A stretch of DNA of 64,000 nucleotides, taken from Actinomycetes bacterium (lineage in GTDB: Bacteria; Actinomycetota; Acidimicrobiia; Acidimicrobiales; SZUA-35). Every line of letters begins with the position of its first letter. Within the stretch, counting starts at the first letter, position 1. Shown here in pieces: positions 1 through 8,580 of the stretch. Under the pieces are notes generated by a model. The model worked only from the letters and a program-made list of their open reading frames with translations, made no database searches and had not been told where the DNA came from. The stretch spans positions 1-64,000 of the forward strand of contig JAAETV010000683.1 in NCBI GenBank assembly GCA_024227975.1. The letters run 5' to 3'. Position numbers and translations under genes: made by a program.

Positions 1-501
1 CAAGCCCAACACGTCACCAAGGCACTCGGCGTCTTCAGGGTTGAGCCGAGCCACCAGGTCACCCGATGTCGGCGCCACGTCCAAGCAACGGGCGATGGCA
101 TCAGCCCCCGGGTCATCGGCCATGGCCAGTTCACGACCGAGGACGGCGGCCGCGATCTCCAGCGCAAGGTCGACGGCGTCGGCCGCCATGCGATGACGCA
201 GCTGTTCGGATCGTTCGTCGATCCGCATCAAGGCCGATTCGACCATCGCCTGGAGTCTGCCGATGGATTCGTCTCGCCCTTCACGACGGCCGAGGGCGTG
301 ACCCTCCTGGCGCCCAAGCTCGAAGCCTTCGGTGCGGGCTGACTCCTGAATCTTCTCAGCCTCTCGGGCCCAAGGCCCAACAGGGTTCAGCCCAGCATTG
401 GCCCAAGCCCCTGCTGAAGCCTGATTCAACAGATCGGCAGGGCGCGCTCGGGCTGCTCTGTCGCCACGTACGAGAAGATCCCGATCAGGTGACAAAGTCA
501 T
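1..501 (-). CDS. fliH: Flagellar export ATPase regulator FliH (C-terminus beyond window)
   Basis: FliH binds the export ATPase FliI and tethers it to the C ring. The reading frame is open from an ATG at 501 to the window edge, giving 167 codons of an incomplete gene. The visible part contains the run EGFELGRQEGHALGRREGRD (about residues 60-80), the Gly/Glu-rich helical repeat typical of FliH, and then an amphipathic stretch (MAADAVDLALEIAAAVLGRE) matching the conserved FliH/V-ATPase-E-like stalk. The start lies inside the end of fliG with a 17-bp overlap, so the two are translationally coupled. Position after fliF-fliG is the classical fliFGHIJ order; fliI should follow outside the window. 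The assignment is by motif and context. Confidence 0.85.
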   Translation of the reverse strand, partial: MTLSPDRDLLVRGDRAARARPADLLNQASAGAWANAGLNPVGPWAREAEKIQESARTEGFELGRQEGHALGRREGRDESIGRLQAMVESALMRIDERSEQLRHRMAADAVDLALEIAAAVLGRELAMADDPGADAIARCLDVAPTSGDLVARLNPEDAECLGDVLGL

Positions 502-1492
502 CCCCTCCCCGGTTGATCACGATCGTGCCCGTCTCCTCCAGCTGGCGGACGGTCTCGAGGATCTCGGATTGGGCCTCTTCGACGTCGGTCATCCTGACCG
601 AGCCCAGTAGCTCGATCTCGTCCAGCAGGTTCTCCTTGGCCCGGCTGGACAGGTTGTTGAGGACCTTGTCCCTGACCACATCAGCGACCCCCTTGAGGGC
701 GAGAGGCAATCGAGAGGTGTCGACGGAACGCAGAACAGCCTGCATGTCACGATCATCGAGAAGCCGAAGGTCAGCGAAGGTGAACATCTTGGCCCGAACC
801 TCAGCCGCCAGCTCACGATCGACCTCGATCAGGCCTTCCATGATCACGTCCTCGACTACCTTGTTGGTCAAGGTCAACAGCTCGACAAGAGAGTCGATGC
901 CGCCTGTGGCGTCGAGGAACTTGTTCTCGAGTACGGCCGAGAAGCGTTCCTTGACCCCTTCTTCGACCGCTTCCAACGCATCAGACGTGACCCGGTCCAT
1001 CATCCCGAGCCGAAAGCCGACTTGGACGATGATCTCAGCCGGTAGGAAGCTGATGATGCTGGCCGAGATCTCAGGAGTCAGATGAGATAGGACCAGGGCG
1101 ATCGTCTGGGGTTGTTCGCCGGACAGGTTCTCGGCGATGACCTCGGCTTCGAGGCTGTCGAGGAACTGGAACGGTATGTTTGGGGCCGAACCATCGAGCT
1201 GGCCCATGAGTTCTCGCGCCCGGCGCTCGCCGAACGTTGATTCGAGGTACTTGAAGGCAAGATCGATATCACCAGAGGGGAGGGCATCGCCCTCGGCTGC
1301 TTGCACGAACTCGACCAGCACGGCATCGGCCAGGTCCATGTCGATTCGACCCAACGACGCGACCTCTTGGACGACAGCGGCCAACTCGGACTGGCGCAAG
1401 GACCGTAGAAGGGGGCCCGCGCCTTCCGAACCGAGGCGGAGCAACATGATGGCGGCCTTGCGGCGAGCCGACAGCCCGGCAAGATCGGTCAT
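485..1492 (-). CDS. fliG: Flagellar motor switch protein FliG
   Basis: FliG is the C-ring subunit that contacts the MS ring through its N-domain and the stator through its C-domain; it generates torque and switches direction. The 335 residues fit the family length. The start MTDLAGLSARRKAAIMLLRLG is the usual FliG N-domain, the middle-domain EHPQ-like motif appears as GEQPQT near residue 127, and the C-terminal torque helix is present (LSSRAKENLLDEIELLG), with charged residues facing MotA in known FliGs. It overlaps fliF by 4 bp (ATGA) and fliH by 17 bp, so it sits mid-operon in flgBC-fliEFGH. Confidence 0.97.
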   Translation of the reverse strand: MTDLAGLSARRKAAIMLLRLGSEGAGPLLRSLRQSELAAVVQEVASLGRIDMDLADAVLVEFVQAAEGDALPSGDIDLAFKYLESTFGERRARELMGQLDGSAPNIPFQFLDSLEAEVIAENLSGEQPQTIALVLSHLTPEISASIISFLPAEIIVQVGFRLGMMDRVTSDALEAVEEGVKERFSAVLENKFLDATGGIDSLVELLTLTNKVVEDVIMEGLIEVDRELAAEVRAKMFTFADLRLLDDRDMQAVLRSVDTSRLPLALKGVADVVRDKVLNNLSSRAKENLLDEIELLGSVRMTDVEEAQSEILETVRQLEETGTIVINRGGDDFVT

Positions 1493-3087
1493 CGAGCCAC
1501 CTCTTCAGGATCATTGAGCCAGGTCTTGAGCACACCAGCAACATCGTCGGTCTGGTTTGCGATCAGGCTCTGAAGCCGTTGCTCTGGGGGCTCGCCCCTC
1601 ATGTGGCCGGCCGTCAGCTCAGCTCGCGCCAGAGCTGCACCATCGATCTCGTTCAAATCGAGCGAGTCGATGATCTCGCGCTTCGGTCCCCGGTTGGCAT
1701 AGCGCAGACCGAGGATGACGACGACCAGGGCCACCAAACCGGCAAGCACCGTTCGAACCAAGCCGATGATGTCCAAGCCGCCACTGGCAACCTCCTCAGC
1801 ACCAGCCTCCGTCGCCATTGCCTCCAGGAACTGCTCGTCGAGAGGAAGGAGGGAAACGGCCAGCGAGTCACCCCGCTCGATGTCGATCCCGGCCGCGGCC
1901 TGAACCAGCTCCTCGATCTCGGCCAAACGAGTAGCTTCGACGGCTGATTCGTCGAGCAGGACAGCAATGGAGAGTGAGGCGACTTGACCAACCGCAGTCT
2001 CGGAGTTGGTGACGACCTTGTCGACGGCGAACGTGGCATCGCGCTCGTCGAGGCTGTATTTCACCGACTCGTCCGTGGCGGGATCGATGCCGTCGGCATC
2101 GTCGGCCCCGGCTTCCGGGAGTTCTATGGCCAGTTCACCATCCTCGACAGCAGCCACACCCTCCCCCCGGTAGATCTCCTCGCGGCTCGTTTCGGCCAGC
2201 AACATCTGGGAGCCATCGGCATCGGCCGTTGGCTGGTACTGCTCGGTCACTGTTTGCACCGAGTCGAAATCGAGATCGGCGGCAACGTTGACGATGGACA
2301 ATCCAGGACCGACGAGTGCGTCGAGCAGTGACTCGAGATCAGCTTCGAGAGTTGATTCGAATTGGCGCTTGGCTCGTAGCTGACTATCACCTTCCAGGCC
2401 AATGACACCGGTGCCCTCACCGGGAGCAGCCAACACCTGACCGCTCTCGTCGGCAACCGAGACCTGATCGGGGGCCAGCCCCTCGATCGAGGAGGCGACC
2501 AGGTTCACAATGGCATCGACCTGCATGGGTGATACCGCTTCGGAGCCACTGGTGACCAGGAGGACCGAGGCCGATGCCTGCTTGGAGTCATCCACGATCA
2601 GGTCGTGCTCGGGGATGGCCAGATGAACGTTGGCCGACGCCACCCCGTCGATGGTTGCAATGGTCTTGGCCAGCTCCCCTTCCATCGCCCTCTGGTAGCC
2701 GACCCGCTGGTCGAAGGCTGAGGTGGTGATGCCCTGATCGTCGAGAACCGACCAGCCCTCGCCACCATCCGGGAGACCCTGGGCCGAGAGGCTGAGCCGC
2801 GTGGCATGGACCTGATTGGAGGGGACCTTGATCATCCGCCCACCATTGTCGAGCTCGTAGACCACGCCCTGGGCATCGAGTTGTTGCACGATCTCTGCCG
2901 CCGTCGACGGCTCGAGATCGGCGTAGAGGGTACTCATGGGCGTCATGCCCGTGACCCGGGTAACCACGAAGATGGCCATGGCCGTGGCCATGAAGGCCAG
3001 GGCCAGGGTGACGCGTTGAGGTCCCGTCATCCGACGGACGGACGCGGTCGCGTTCTGGATAACGGCGTCGAGGCTGAGTCCCGCCAT
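1489..3087 (-). CDS. fliF: Flagellar MS-ring protein FliF
   Basis: FliF builds the membrane-embedded MS ring on which rotor and export gate assemble. The 532 residues carry a first membrane helix at about 24-45, a YscJ/FliF ring-building domain beginning with LYADLEPSTAAEIVQQL, a second ring domain (about 190-330), a variable acidic region rich in Asp/Glu, and a second membrane helix near 445-465. The C-terminal tail (ADDVAGVLKTWLND) matches the FliG-binding peptide of other FliFs. It follows fliE by 40 bp and overlaps fliG by 4 bp. Confidence 0.97.
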   Translation of the reverse strand: MAGLSLDAVIQNATASVRRMTGPQRVTLALAFMATAMAIFVVTRVTGMTPMSTLYADLEPSTAAEIVQQLDAQGVVYELDNGGRMIKVPSNQVHATRLSLSAQGLPDGGEGWSVLDDQGITTSAFDQRVGYQRAMEGELAKTIATIDGVASANVHLAIPEHDLIVDDSKQASASVLLVTSGSEAVSPMQVDAIVNLVASSIEGLAPDQVSVADESGQVLAAPGEGTGVIGLEGDSQLRAKRQFESTLEADLESLLDALVGPGLSIVNVAADLDFDSVQTVTEQYQPTADADGSQMLLAETSREEIYRGEGVAAVEDGELAIELPEAGADDADGIDPATDESVKYSLDERDATFAVDKVVTNSETAVGQVASLSIAVLLDESAVEATRLAEIEELVQAAAGIDIERGDSLAVSLLPLDEQFLEAMATEAGAEEVASGGLDIIGLVRTVLAGLVALVVVILGLRYANRGPKREIIDSLDLNEIDGAALARAELTAGHMRGEPPEQRLQSLIANQTDDVAGVLKTWLNDPEEVAR

Positions 3088-3127
3088 CAGCGGATCCTTG
3101 ACCTAGGCACAGGCAGCATCGCCACCA

Positions 3128-3457
3128 TCAGATCTGCATCCGCATGATGTCGTTGAACGCCGAGATGGCTCGATCGCGGACGGCGACCGTGATCTCGGTT
3201 GCCAGCTGGGCCTCAGTGGCGGCGATCATGTAGTCGCTGACCGATTCCAGGTCACCAACCGCGGCCCGCTCGGCCGCGTTGGCAACCGCCTGGTCCATCT
3301 GGCCGACCGAGGTCAGGGCATCGCCAACAGCCTTGGTGAAGCTCGACTCGTCGGATGGGTCACTTTGGCGGGCCTTGGCCGCGGCGGACCCTGGGGCCGA
3401 GTCGAGCCCGGTGACACTGACCGCAGGGATGCCAGTGGGTCGGATCGGGGAAACCAT
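3128..3457 (-). CDS. fliE: Flagellar MS-ring/rod junction protein FliE
   Basis: FliE joins the MS ring to the rod and is one of the first export substrates. The 109-residue length and C-terminal signature ([20 protein letters not shown]...[10 protein letters not shown]) are those of FliE, which normally ends with such an amphipathic helix. The first 45 residues are low-complexity and Ser/Ala-rich. Its start shares one base with the flgC stop (TGATG), giving tight coupling in flgB-flgC-fliE. Confidence 0.93.
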   Translation of the reverse strand: MVSPIRPTGIPAVSVTGLDSAPGSAAAKARQSDPSDESSFTKAVGDALTSVGQMDQAVANAAERAAVGDLESVSDYMIAATEAQLATEITVAVRDRAISAFNDIMRMQI

Positions 3458-3861
3458 CAGCGCCCGATCTCCATGGCCCGCTGGTAGGCGTCACGAGCGG
3501 TTCGAAAGGCAGAGACGTTGGCTTGGTAGGCGCGCTGGGCCACCAGCATGTGGGTCATCTGCTGGGCAAGGTTCACCTTGGGCATCCTGATGAAGCCGTC
3601 TTCGTCAGCCAGGGCGTGGGTCGGTTCGTAGATGATCTCGCCGTTCGGATCGCCGAACTCGAGGCTCTTCACCCTGACCCCTTCGGGCCTGACGCCACCC
3701 TCGGTGGCCTGGGCAACGATGATCCGCTCCTGGAAGGCCGGCTCGTCGGTCGACGAGACATTGTTGATGTTTGCCACATTGTCGGCGATGGCCTCGAGCC
3801 ACGTCTGGTAGACATCCATACCGGACCCCGAGATCGAGAGGCTGTGAAACGGTCCGCTCAT
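3457..3861 (-). CDS. flgC: Flagellar proximal rod protein FlgC
   Basis: FlgC is one of the proximal rod proteins crossing the envelope. It is 134 residues long, with the rod/hook N-terminal helix (residues 10-40, [20 protein letters not shown]) and the C-terminal heptad helix ([20 protein letters not shown]) typical of axial proteins. It lies one base downstream of flgB and overlaps fliE by one base. Confidence 0.95.
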   Translation of the reverse strand: MSGPFHSLSISGSGMDVYQTWLEAIADNVANINNVSSTDEPAFQERIIVAQATEGGVRPEGVRVKSLEFGDPNGEIIYEPTHALADEDGFIRMPKVNLAQQMTHMLVAQRAYQANVSAFRTARDAYQRAMEIGR

Positions 3862-3862
3862 A

Positions 3863-4207
3863 TCAGCGTCCGATCGAGGCCCGAAGACGGCCGTAGCTAG
3901 CGTTGAGGGCCCGGGTCACGAGCTGTTGCTGCAGGGCGTTGAGCTCCAAGGCCGTAACCTCGCCCTCGATGTCGACATTGCTGCCATCGATGCGGGTCGG
4001 GGCGTTCGATCGGGAGGTCGAGATGGAGGCCGACGTCGGATCTCCGGATTCCATGGCGGTCCGGAGGGAGTTCTCGAACGAGACCTGCCGGGCTTTGAAG
4101 CCGGGCGTCTCGACGTTTGCGATATTGTGCTCGGAGGCTTGACGCTTGGCTTCGAGCCCTCGGAGGGCGGCCGCCAGATACTTGGTGTGACTACCGCCGA
4201 TGATCAC
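3863..4207 (-). CDS. flgB: Flagellar proximal rod protein FlgB
   Basis: FlgB is the first rod subunit above the MS ring/FliE. The 114 residues include the axial-protein motif NIANVETPGFKARQVSFE at about 28-45 and a C-terminal helix with the sequence LNALQQQLVTRALNASY. The start is GTG at 4207, chosen because AAGGAG lies eight bases upstream. It is the first gene of flgB-flgC-fliE-fliF-fliG-fliH, with a sigma-28-type promoter about 80 bp upstream. Confidence 0.95.
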   Translation of the reverse strand: MIIGGSHTKYLAAALRGLEAKRQASEHNIANVETPGFKARQVSFENSLRTAMESGDPTSASISTSRSNAPTRIDGSNVDIEGEVTALELNALQQQLVTRALNASYGRLRASIGR

Positions 4208-4287
4208 GTCGACAGCTCCTTGGACACAGGGGTGTTGCGAGCCCGGTCCATGGGCGTCTGGGTGGTGAGCGTCCGGCTCGACTACTG

Positions 4288-4315
4288 GTATCGGTGCCTT
4301 GGGACACCATCTTTA
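4288..4315 (-). promoter_or_regulatory. Sigma-28-type promoter of the flgB operon
   Basis: On the minus strand TAAA (4312-4315) is followed after 16 bases by ACCGATAC (4288-4295). This fits the FliA/WhiG consensus TAAA-N15/16-GCCGATAA with seven central bases conserved, and predicts a transcript starting near 4281 with a leader of about 75 nt to the flgB GTG. Confidence 0.6.
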
Positions 4316-4339
4316 GTAGGGCGCTGGGCTCAATGTGGA

Positions 4340-4377
4340 GATGGCGACACTGGTCCTATCGGTCCTCAAGAACCGAT
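4340..4377 (-). terminator. Weak hairpin between the fliT-position gene and flgB
   Basis: Six-base arms ATCGGT/ACCGAT surround an 8-base loop within about 4357-4377, just downstream of the minus-strand gene ending at 4390 and just upstream of the flgB promoter. There is no T run, so it is at most a weak terminator; the arms also resemble the CCGAT core of the nearby promoter. Confidence 0.25.
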
Positions 4378-4389
4378 GCAGGCCTCCGA

Positions 4390-4674
4390 CTACAGCTCGG
4401 CTGAGAGGGTGGACAGGGGTCTCTTGCGGTGACGACGAGGGATTGGGCGCAACTCGGGCAGGGTCGATCGACGCGCTACCAGCTCCTGTTCGAGCTCGGA
4501 GGCATCGTTCAGCAACAACTGGGCCCGCTTGACCAGATGCCCTGGAATGGGCGTCGAAATCAGATCAGCCGGTGGCCATGGCTCCGAGGTTGGTTCCGCA
4601 TCATGATCCAGCACCCGGCGGCATTGAGCCAGATTGGCCTCGAACTGATCCAGAGCCGTCGACCAATCAGTCAT
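4390..4674 (-). CDS. Small hypothetical protein in the FliT position
   Basis: A 94-residue soluble protein directly downstream of fliS with a 4-bp ATGA overlap. In many bacteria this slot holds the FliD chaperone FliT, which is a similarly small helical protein. Visible features agree with a helical chaperone: a helix at 6-25 (ALDQFEANLAQCRRVLDHD), a Pro-rich break, a second helix at 47-70 (LVKRAQLLLNDASELEQELV) and a basic C-terminus (RPIPRRHRKRPL). No family motif is recognisable, so the FliT role is only inferred from position and shape. Confidence 0.6.
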   Translation of the reverse strand: MTDWSTALDQFEANLAQCRRVLDHDAEPTSEPWPPADLISTPIPGHLVKRAQLLLNDASELEQELVARRSTLPELRPIPRRHRKRPLSTLSAEL

Positions 4675-5126
4675 TCAGAGACCCCGTTTGCGACGGCGAT
4701 CGCCTCGCCCTCCTGTTGGAGCATGTCGTGAGCTTCGACCCAGCTCTGCTCGAGCGGCACGATAATGGCGATGCAGCGCTCGATGTCGTCGGTCGACTTG
4801 TTGAGATTGGCCTCGATGAGCAGTGACAGCACATAGTCGTAGATGGCTTGGAGTTCGGTCGCGCCCGGCCAGACCTCGGGATCGAGGGCCAGTCGCAGCT
4901 CGTACACCAGTTCTTGGGCGTTGACCAACGACCGGTGAGCAGCCTCGATCCGATTTGTCGTGATGGCGGCGACCGCCGTATCAAGATCTCGATGGAGCCG
5001 ATCGAAAACGGCAAGAAGAAGCTTCTGCGGCGATGAACCAGCCATCCCATCGGTCTGATAGCGATCGGCCAAGGCCGCCCGTTGTCGCTGGTTCACCGAG
5101 TTCCTCGTTCCATCAGACTCCTCCAA
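4671..5126 (-). CDS. fliS: Flagellin export chaperone FliS
   Basis: FliS binds the disordered C-terminus of flagellin and keeps it export-competent. The 151-residue protein has the FliS core: the Tyr-containing N-helix near RYQTDGMAGSSPQKLLLAVFD (here split by a short loop), then four helices (LHRDLDTAVAAITTNRIEAA; SLVNAQELVYELRLALDPE; IYDYVLSLLIEANLNKSTDD; IVPLEQSWVEAHDM). It overlaps fliD by 14 bp and the next small gene by 4 bp, so fliD-fliS-(fliT-position) form one unit. In FliW/CsrA systems FliS also affects free flagellin levels. Confidence 0.95.
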   Translation of the reverse strand: MEESDGTRNSVNQRQRAALADRYQTDGMAGSSPQKLLLAVFDRLHRDLDTAVAAITTNRIEAAHRSLVNAQELVYELRLALDPEVWPGATELQAIYDYVLSLLIEANLNKSTDDIERCIAIIVPLEQSWVEAHDMLQQEGEAIAVANGVSE

Positions 5127-6996
5127 ATGATGACAGTTGCGAGGCCAGGTACCCGGACTGCTGCTGCAGACCTCCGAGAGTGACCTCGAGATTGGCGTAG
5201 GTGCGGCGTAGGGTCGACTCCCTCAACTCGAGCCGCCTCTCGACGGCGTCGATTTGGCGCCCATAGTCCTCAATGCGACGCTCACTGGCCTGGGTGGCCG
5301 TGTACAGCACCCCGTCGCCGGTCGAGGCCGCAGAATCCGCTGCCTCGATCAGCCGATCCAGAACCCCCGCGGTAGCGCTCGAAGTGCGATCGCTGAACAA
5401 CGAGGTCATGGCCTCGGGGTCGGAGGTCAGGGCCTCGGTGAACTTGTCGCGGTTGAAGGTGAGTGTTCCCTCACGCGTCAGCTCGATCCCAACGATGCCG
5501 ACGGAGCCGAGCTCATTGCCGTCGACCGCGCCCACGAGGGCCGTTCGCAGCTGGTCAGCAACCCGACGGGCCTCCTGATGGCCTTGCAGCACCGACCGGG
5601 CAGCCCCAGGTTGGTTGCTGGTACTGGTTGCTATCCGGCCCAAGACATCGTTCAGTTTGGTCACCATCTCCTCGACACTGTCAGTGACCGATTCGGTATC
5701 TCGCGCCGTCGAGATCGTCACCGGGGAAGTGGTGATGGCGTTGACGGTGACTGCGACCCCAGGCAGGAGGTCCTCGAAGGTATTCGTCGATGACGTGATG
5801 CTGAAGGGATTGTCGCCCTGGACCGTGAGCTCGGCGTCGGTCCCCTCCGAGAGCACCTCGAAACTCATGGTTCCGAACAGTTCAGCCTCAGGAGTGATGG
5901 TCGAGCCTGATCCGGTTTCAGTGGCCGTTAGCTGGAGCCGATACCCGGCACCAGTATTGACGGCCTGAGCCGTGTAGCCGAGATCGGAGCTGTTGATCGT
6001 GCTGACGAGATCACTCAGTGTGCCGTTGCCGGGGGTGACTTGAGCCGCCGTGGCGGAACCCGCTCGCAGCGGCCCCGACAACACAGCGTCGATGGAGCCA
6101 GCGCCCCCACTGGCCAGGGTGACGGCTTGGCCGGCGCTGGCGTCGGAGATGACGGTGCTCGTCCCATCGACTTCGACGACGCCGTCGACACCGCTGGCCG
6201 ACGAGAAGGCAGTCAGGCCGAGAGCACCGAGAGCCGTGCCTCCAGTGAGGGTGATGGAGTGGTCGCTACCCTCCGCCGTAGTCCGCAACACCAGCTTGTT
6301 GTCGGCGCTCAGCGAGGCGGCAGCTACCTCTGATGCTGATGCATTGCTGGTAATGGAAGCCGAGACCGCAGCGGCAAGCGCAGCTTCGTCGTTGTAGGTG
6401 CCGTGGGCGAGTGTGATCGAGTAGTTGAACCCGTCAACCTGGAAGTCGATCGAATCGTTCGTTCCGTCGACGGTGATGGGGATAGTGGGAATGCCAACCC
6501 CTTCTAGCTCGGCCGCAGCCGAAGCCTGGGTGACACTGAAACTGATGTTACCGACCGAAAAGCCTGTACCGCTGAGACTCGAGAAGCCAAGAGCCTGGTG
6601 GCCAGAAGACTGGAAGACGCTGGCCCCAGGGTCAGTGACAACCGTGTCGGTCGAGGCGTAGACACTGCTGGAGTAGACGGAGGCAGCAGTCGCCACCGAC
6701 GACACTTCGAAAGAGTACGATCCGATTGTCGACGCTGCGGTGGCCTGGACTGATACAGCATCGGGGTTTGAGCTGGTTGCCGTCAACCGGTCCCAACCGC
6801 TGGTCAGGCGCAGGTCAGAAGCAAGATCTCGTAGTCCGTTGACGTCGCTGCGGATGCCAGACAGCTCGGTTCTGGCTGCCTCCTCCTGGTCTCGCCGACT
6901 TGTGAGAGCCACCTGAGGACGGCGTTCCAGCTGCATCAGCTGGTTGACGATTGTTGAGGTGTCGAGGCCCGATGACAGGCCATCAATAAACGACAT
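5113..6996 (-). CDS. fliD: Flagellar filament cap protein FliD
   Basis: FliD forms the cap under which flagellin polymerises. It is 627 residues long, with the typical N-terminus MSFIDGLSSGLDTSTIVNQLM, a Ser/Thr/Ala-rich middle (about 120-420), the family FliD_N and FliD_C regions, and a C-terminal coiled coil (RRIEDYGRQIDAVERRLELR) ending in YLASQLSSFGG. The middle contains two flagellin_IN-like segments (VDGTNDSIDFQVDG and QVTPGNGTLSDLVSTINSS). It lies 99 bp downstream of a flagellin, from which it is separated by a strong hairpin, so it probably has its own promoter; none is clear. Confidence 0.97.
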   Translation of the reverse strand: MSFIDGLSSGLDTSTIVNQLMQLERRPQVALTSRRDQEEAARTELSGIRSDVNGLRDLASDLRLTSGWDRLTATSSNPDAVSVQATAASTIGSYSFEVSSVATAASVYSSSVYASTDTVVTDPGASVFQSSGHQALGFSSLSGTGFSVGNISFSVTQASAAAELEGVGIPTIPITVDGTNDSIDFQVDGFNYSITLAHGTYNDEAALAAAVSASITSNASASEVAAASLSADNKLVLRTTAEGSDHSITLTGGTALGALGLTAFSSASGVDGVVEVDGTSTVISDASAGQAVTLASGGAGSIDAVLSGPLRAGSATAAQVTPGNGTLSDLVSTINSSDLGYTAQAVNTGAGYRLQLTATETGSGSTITPEAELFGTMSFEVLSEGTDAELTVQGDNPFSITSSTNTFEDLLPGVAVTVNAITTSPVTISTARDTESVTDSVEEMVTKLNDVLGRIATSTSNQPGAARSVLQGHQEARRVADQLRTALVGAVDGNELGSVGIVGIELTREGTLTFNRDKFTEALTSDPEAMTSLFSDRTSSATAGVLDRLIEAADSAASTGDGVLYTATQASERRIEDYGRQIDAVERRLELRESTLRRTYANLEVTLGGLQQQSGYLASQLSSFGGV

Positions 6997-7047
6997 GTGA
7001 TCTCCTTCGGCTCGATTCGCTACGGACTACAGCATTGGCGGAAAACA

Positions 7048-7092
7048 TGACCGGGGGTCGTAGGTGCCGGACGCTCCGCCGACCCCCGGTCA
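7048..7092 (-). terminator. Terminator of flagellin gene 1
   Basis: Perfect 13-bp inverted arms (7048-7060 and 7080-7092, TGACCGGGGGTCG and its complement) with a 19-base loop start three bases after the flagellin stop. On the minus strand the hairpin is followed by TGTTTTCC, a short T run. This is the strongest terminator-like structure in the flagellar part. Confidence 0.8.
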
Positions 7093-7095
7093 GAA

Positions 7096-7914
7096 CTATC
7101 CGAGGAGTCGGAGGACCGACTGTGGAATAGCGTTGGCTTGACCCAGCATGGCCGTGCCGGCCTGCTGCAGGATCTGGCTCTTGGTGAACTCGACCATCTC
7201 CGTAGCCATGTCAGTGTCACGGATTCGTGATTCTGAAGCGGCCAGGTTCTCGGTGGTGACCTGGAGGTTCCGAATCGTCGACTCGAACCGGTTCTGAGTC
7301 GCACCAAGTGAACCTCGACTGACCGAGACTGCATCGATGGCAGCATCGATGGCCTCGATCGAGGTCCTAGCGTTGGCTGCGGTGTCAACCGTGAGAGCCG
7401 TCAGGTCCGACCCACCAAGGGAGGTGTTGTCGAGTAGCCCGACCGTGGTTGTGATCTGACCACCAGTACCTTCTGAGCCAACCTGGAAGTTCAACGCGGT
7501 GGCGGTGAAGACCGATGCCCCGCTGAACGTCGTATCAGTACCGATCCGCCCGATCTCAGCCGCCAGAGCGTCGACTTCGGACTTGATCGCGGTACGAGCG
7601 GCGGCGTCGTTGGTGTCGTTGGCGGCCTGAACTGACAGGTCACGCATACGGCCCAACATATTGTGGACTTCACCCAACGCGCCTTCGGCGGTCTGGGCGA
7701 AACTGATGCCGTCCTGGGCATTCCGAGTCGCTTGTCGCAGACCCGATACCTCAGCCCGAAGTTTCTGAGAGATAACCAGACCAGCAGCATCATCGCCCGC
7801 CCGGTTGATCCTGAAGCCCGAAGACAGTTTCTCCAGACTCTTACCCAGATTGCCGTTCGACATACCCAGGTTTCGGTTGGCGTTGAACGCCATAACATTG
7901 TTATTAATACGCAT
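7096..7914 (-). CDS. Flagellin 1
   Basis: Filament subunit of 272 residues with only D0 and D1 domains, the minimal flagellin type. The N-terminus MRINNNVMAFNANRNLGMSN and helix LEKLSSGFRINRAGDDAAGL (about 29-48) and the C-terminal [17 protein letters not shown]...VLRLLG are diagnostic; the latter is the D0 helix bound by FliS and FliW in other species. By my count it differs from flagellin 2 (18607-19425) at 13 of 272 residues. Its leader contains a CsrA-type hairpin sequestering the ribosome-binding site. The start ATG is preceded by GAGGG. Confidence 0.97.
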   Translation of the reverse strand: MRINNNVMAFNANRNLGMSNGNLGKSLEKLSSGFRINRAGDDAAGLVISQKLRAEVSGLRQATRNAQDGISFAQTAEGALGEVHNMLGRMRDLSVQAANDTNDAAARTAIKSEVDALAAEIGRIGTDTTFSGASVFTATALNFQVGSEGTGGQITTTVGLLDNTSLGGSDLTALTVDTAANARTSIEAIDAAIDAVSVSRGSLGATQNRFESTIRNLQVTTENLAASESRIRDTDMATEMVEFTKSQILQQAGTAMLGQANAIPQSVLRLLG

Positions 7915-7916
7915 AA

Positions 7917-7944
7917 GCCCTCAAATATCCTTCCTTGTGAGAGC
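7917..7944 (-). promoter_or_regulatory. CsrA-type operator hairpin in flagellin 1 leader
   Basis: In the mRNA, GCUCUCA pairs with UGAGGGC (seven pairs, one G-U) around a 14-nt loop CAAGGAAGGAUAUU that holds two GGA motifs, the core recognised by CsrA. The 3' arm contains the GAGGG Shine-Dalgarno and ends two bases before the AUG, so CsrA binding or folding would block initiation. The second flagellin has the same loop with different but still complementary arms. Confidence 0.7.
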
Positions 7945-8019
7945 AATTCGACCTCGATCCTTGTGAGGCCTCCGGTACCCAGAAAGGTGCCGGCAACCAC
8001 AGCTTCGACAGGCAACGCT

Positions 8020-8060
8020 CGAGTAGTAGGTCGCCCGGAGATATCTTGAAACGATCAGAA
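8020..8060 (-). promoter_or_regulatory. Conserved upstream element of flagellin 1
   Basis: The minus strand here reads GATCGTTTCAAGATATCTC then CGGGCGACC. The same order, GATCGGTTGAG..AGATATCTC.GG.GACC, precedes flagellin 2 (19485-19515). Little else of the two upstream regions is alike, so the core AGATATCTC probably belongs to the promoter or an operator. No good sigma-28 box is readable for this copy; TCTGATCG is the nearest to a -10. Confidence 0.4.
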
Positions 8061-8089
8061 AACGACAATTCCCATATATCCACCCGCTC

Positions 8090-8510
8090 CTACCCGAGGA
8101 GTCGGAGGATCGTCTGGGGGATTGCGTTGGCCTGACCCAACATGGCCGTACCAGCGTGCTACAGGATCTGACTCTTGGTGAAGGTGACCATCTCTGTAGC
8201 CATGTCGACTCGAACCGGTTCTGAGCCGCACCAAGGGTTCCTCGAGCAACCGAAACCGCGGCAATGGCCGTGTCGACATTCTCGATGGTGGCCCGGGCAT
8301 TGATACCAGGGTCGACCGTAGTTGCGGCCAGGGCGTCGACCTCCGACTTGATGGCAGTACGAGGGCGGCGTCATTGGTGTCGTTCGCAGCCTGCACAGCC
8401 AGGTCCCGCGTACGGCCCAACATATTGTGGACCTCACCCAGAGCTCCTTCAGCCGTTTGCACGAAACTGATACCGTCCTGCGAGTTCCGGGTTGCCTGTT
8501 GCCCAGTCAT
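8090..8510 (-). pseudogene. Decayed third flagellin
   Basis: Remnant of a flagellin read in pieces. The first 50 or so codons are gone; the frame resumes at [18 protein letters not shown] and runs well to NDTNDAA, where one base is missing relative to the intact copies (about 8371). The variable centre (about 190 bp) is deleted. A further 67-bp deletion sits between short GTC repeats around 8202, and the codon for a Gln in SQILQ is TAG (8159-8161). The C-terminus ILRLLG and its stop (8090-8092) remain. It lies directly upstream of flagellin 1 in the same orientation, pointing to a former tandem array. Confidence 0.9.
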
Positions 8511-8580
8511 CGACTACTAGATCCGAATACACGAACGGTTTGCGCAATTAGAGGCGCGCCTGGGAGCGAGCCTTCCTGAC

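Noticed and set aside
66..1085. Long plus-strand open frame opposite fliG and fliH
   Set aside because: It encodes a Ser/Arg/Thr-rich nonsense-like sequence and is antisense to two clear flagellar genes; GC-rich codon bias keeps antisense frames open.
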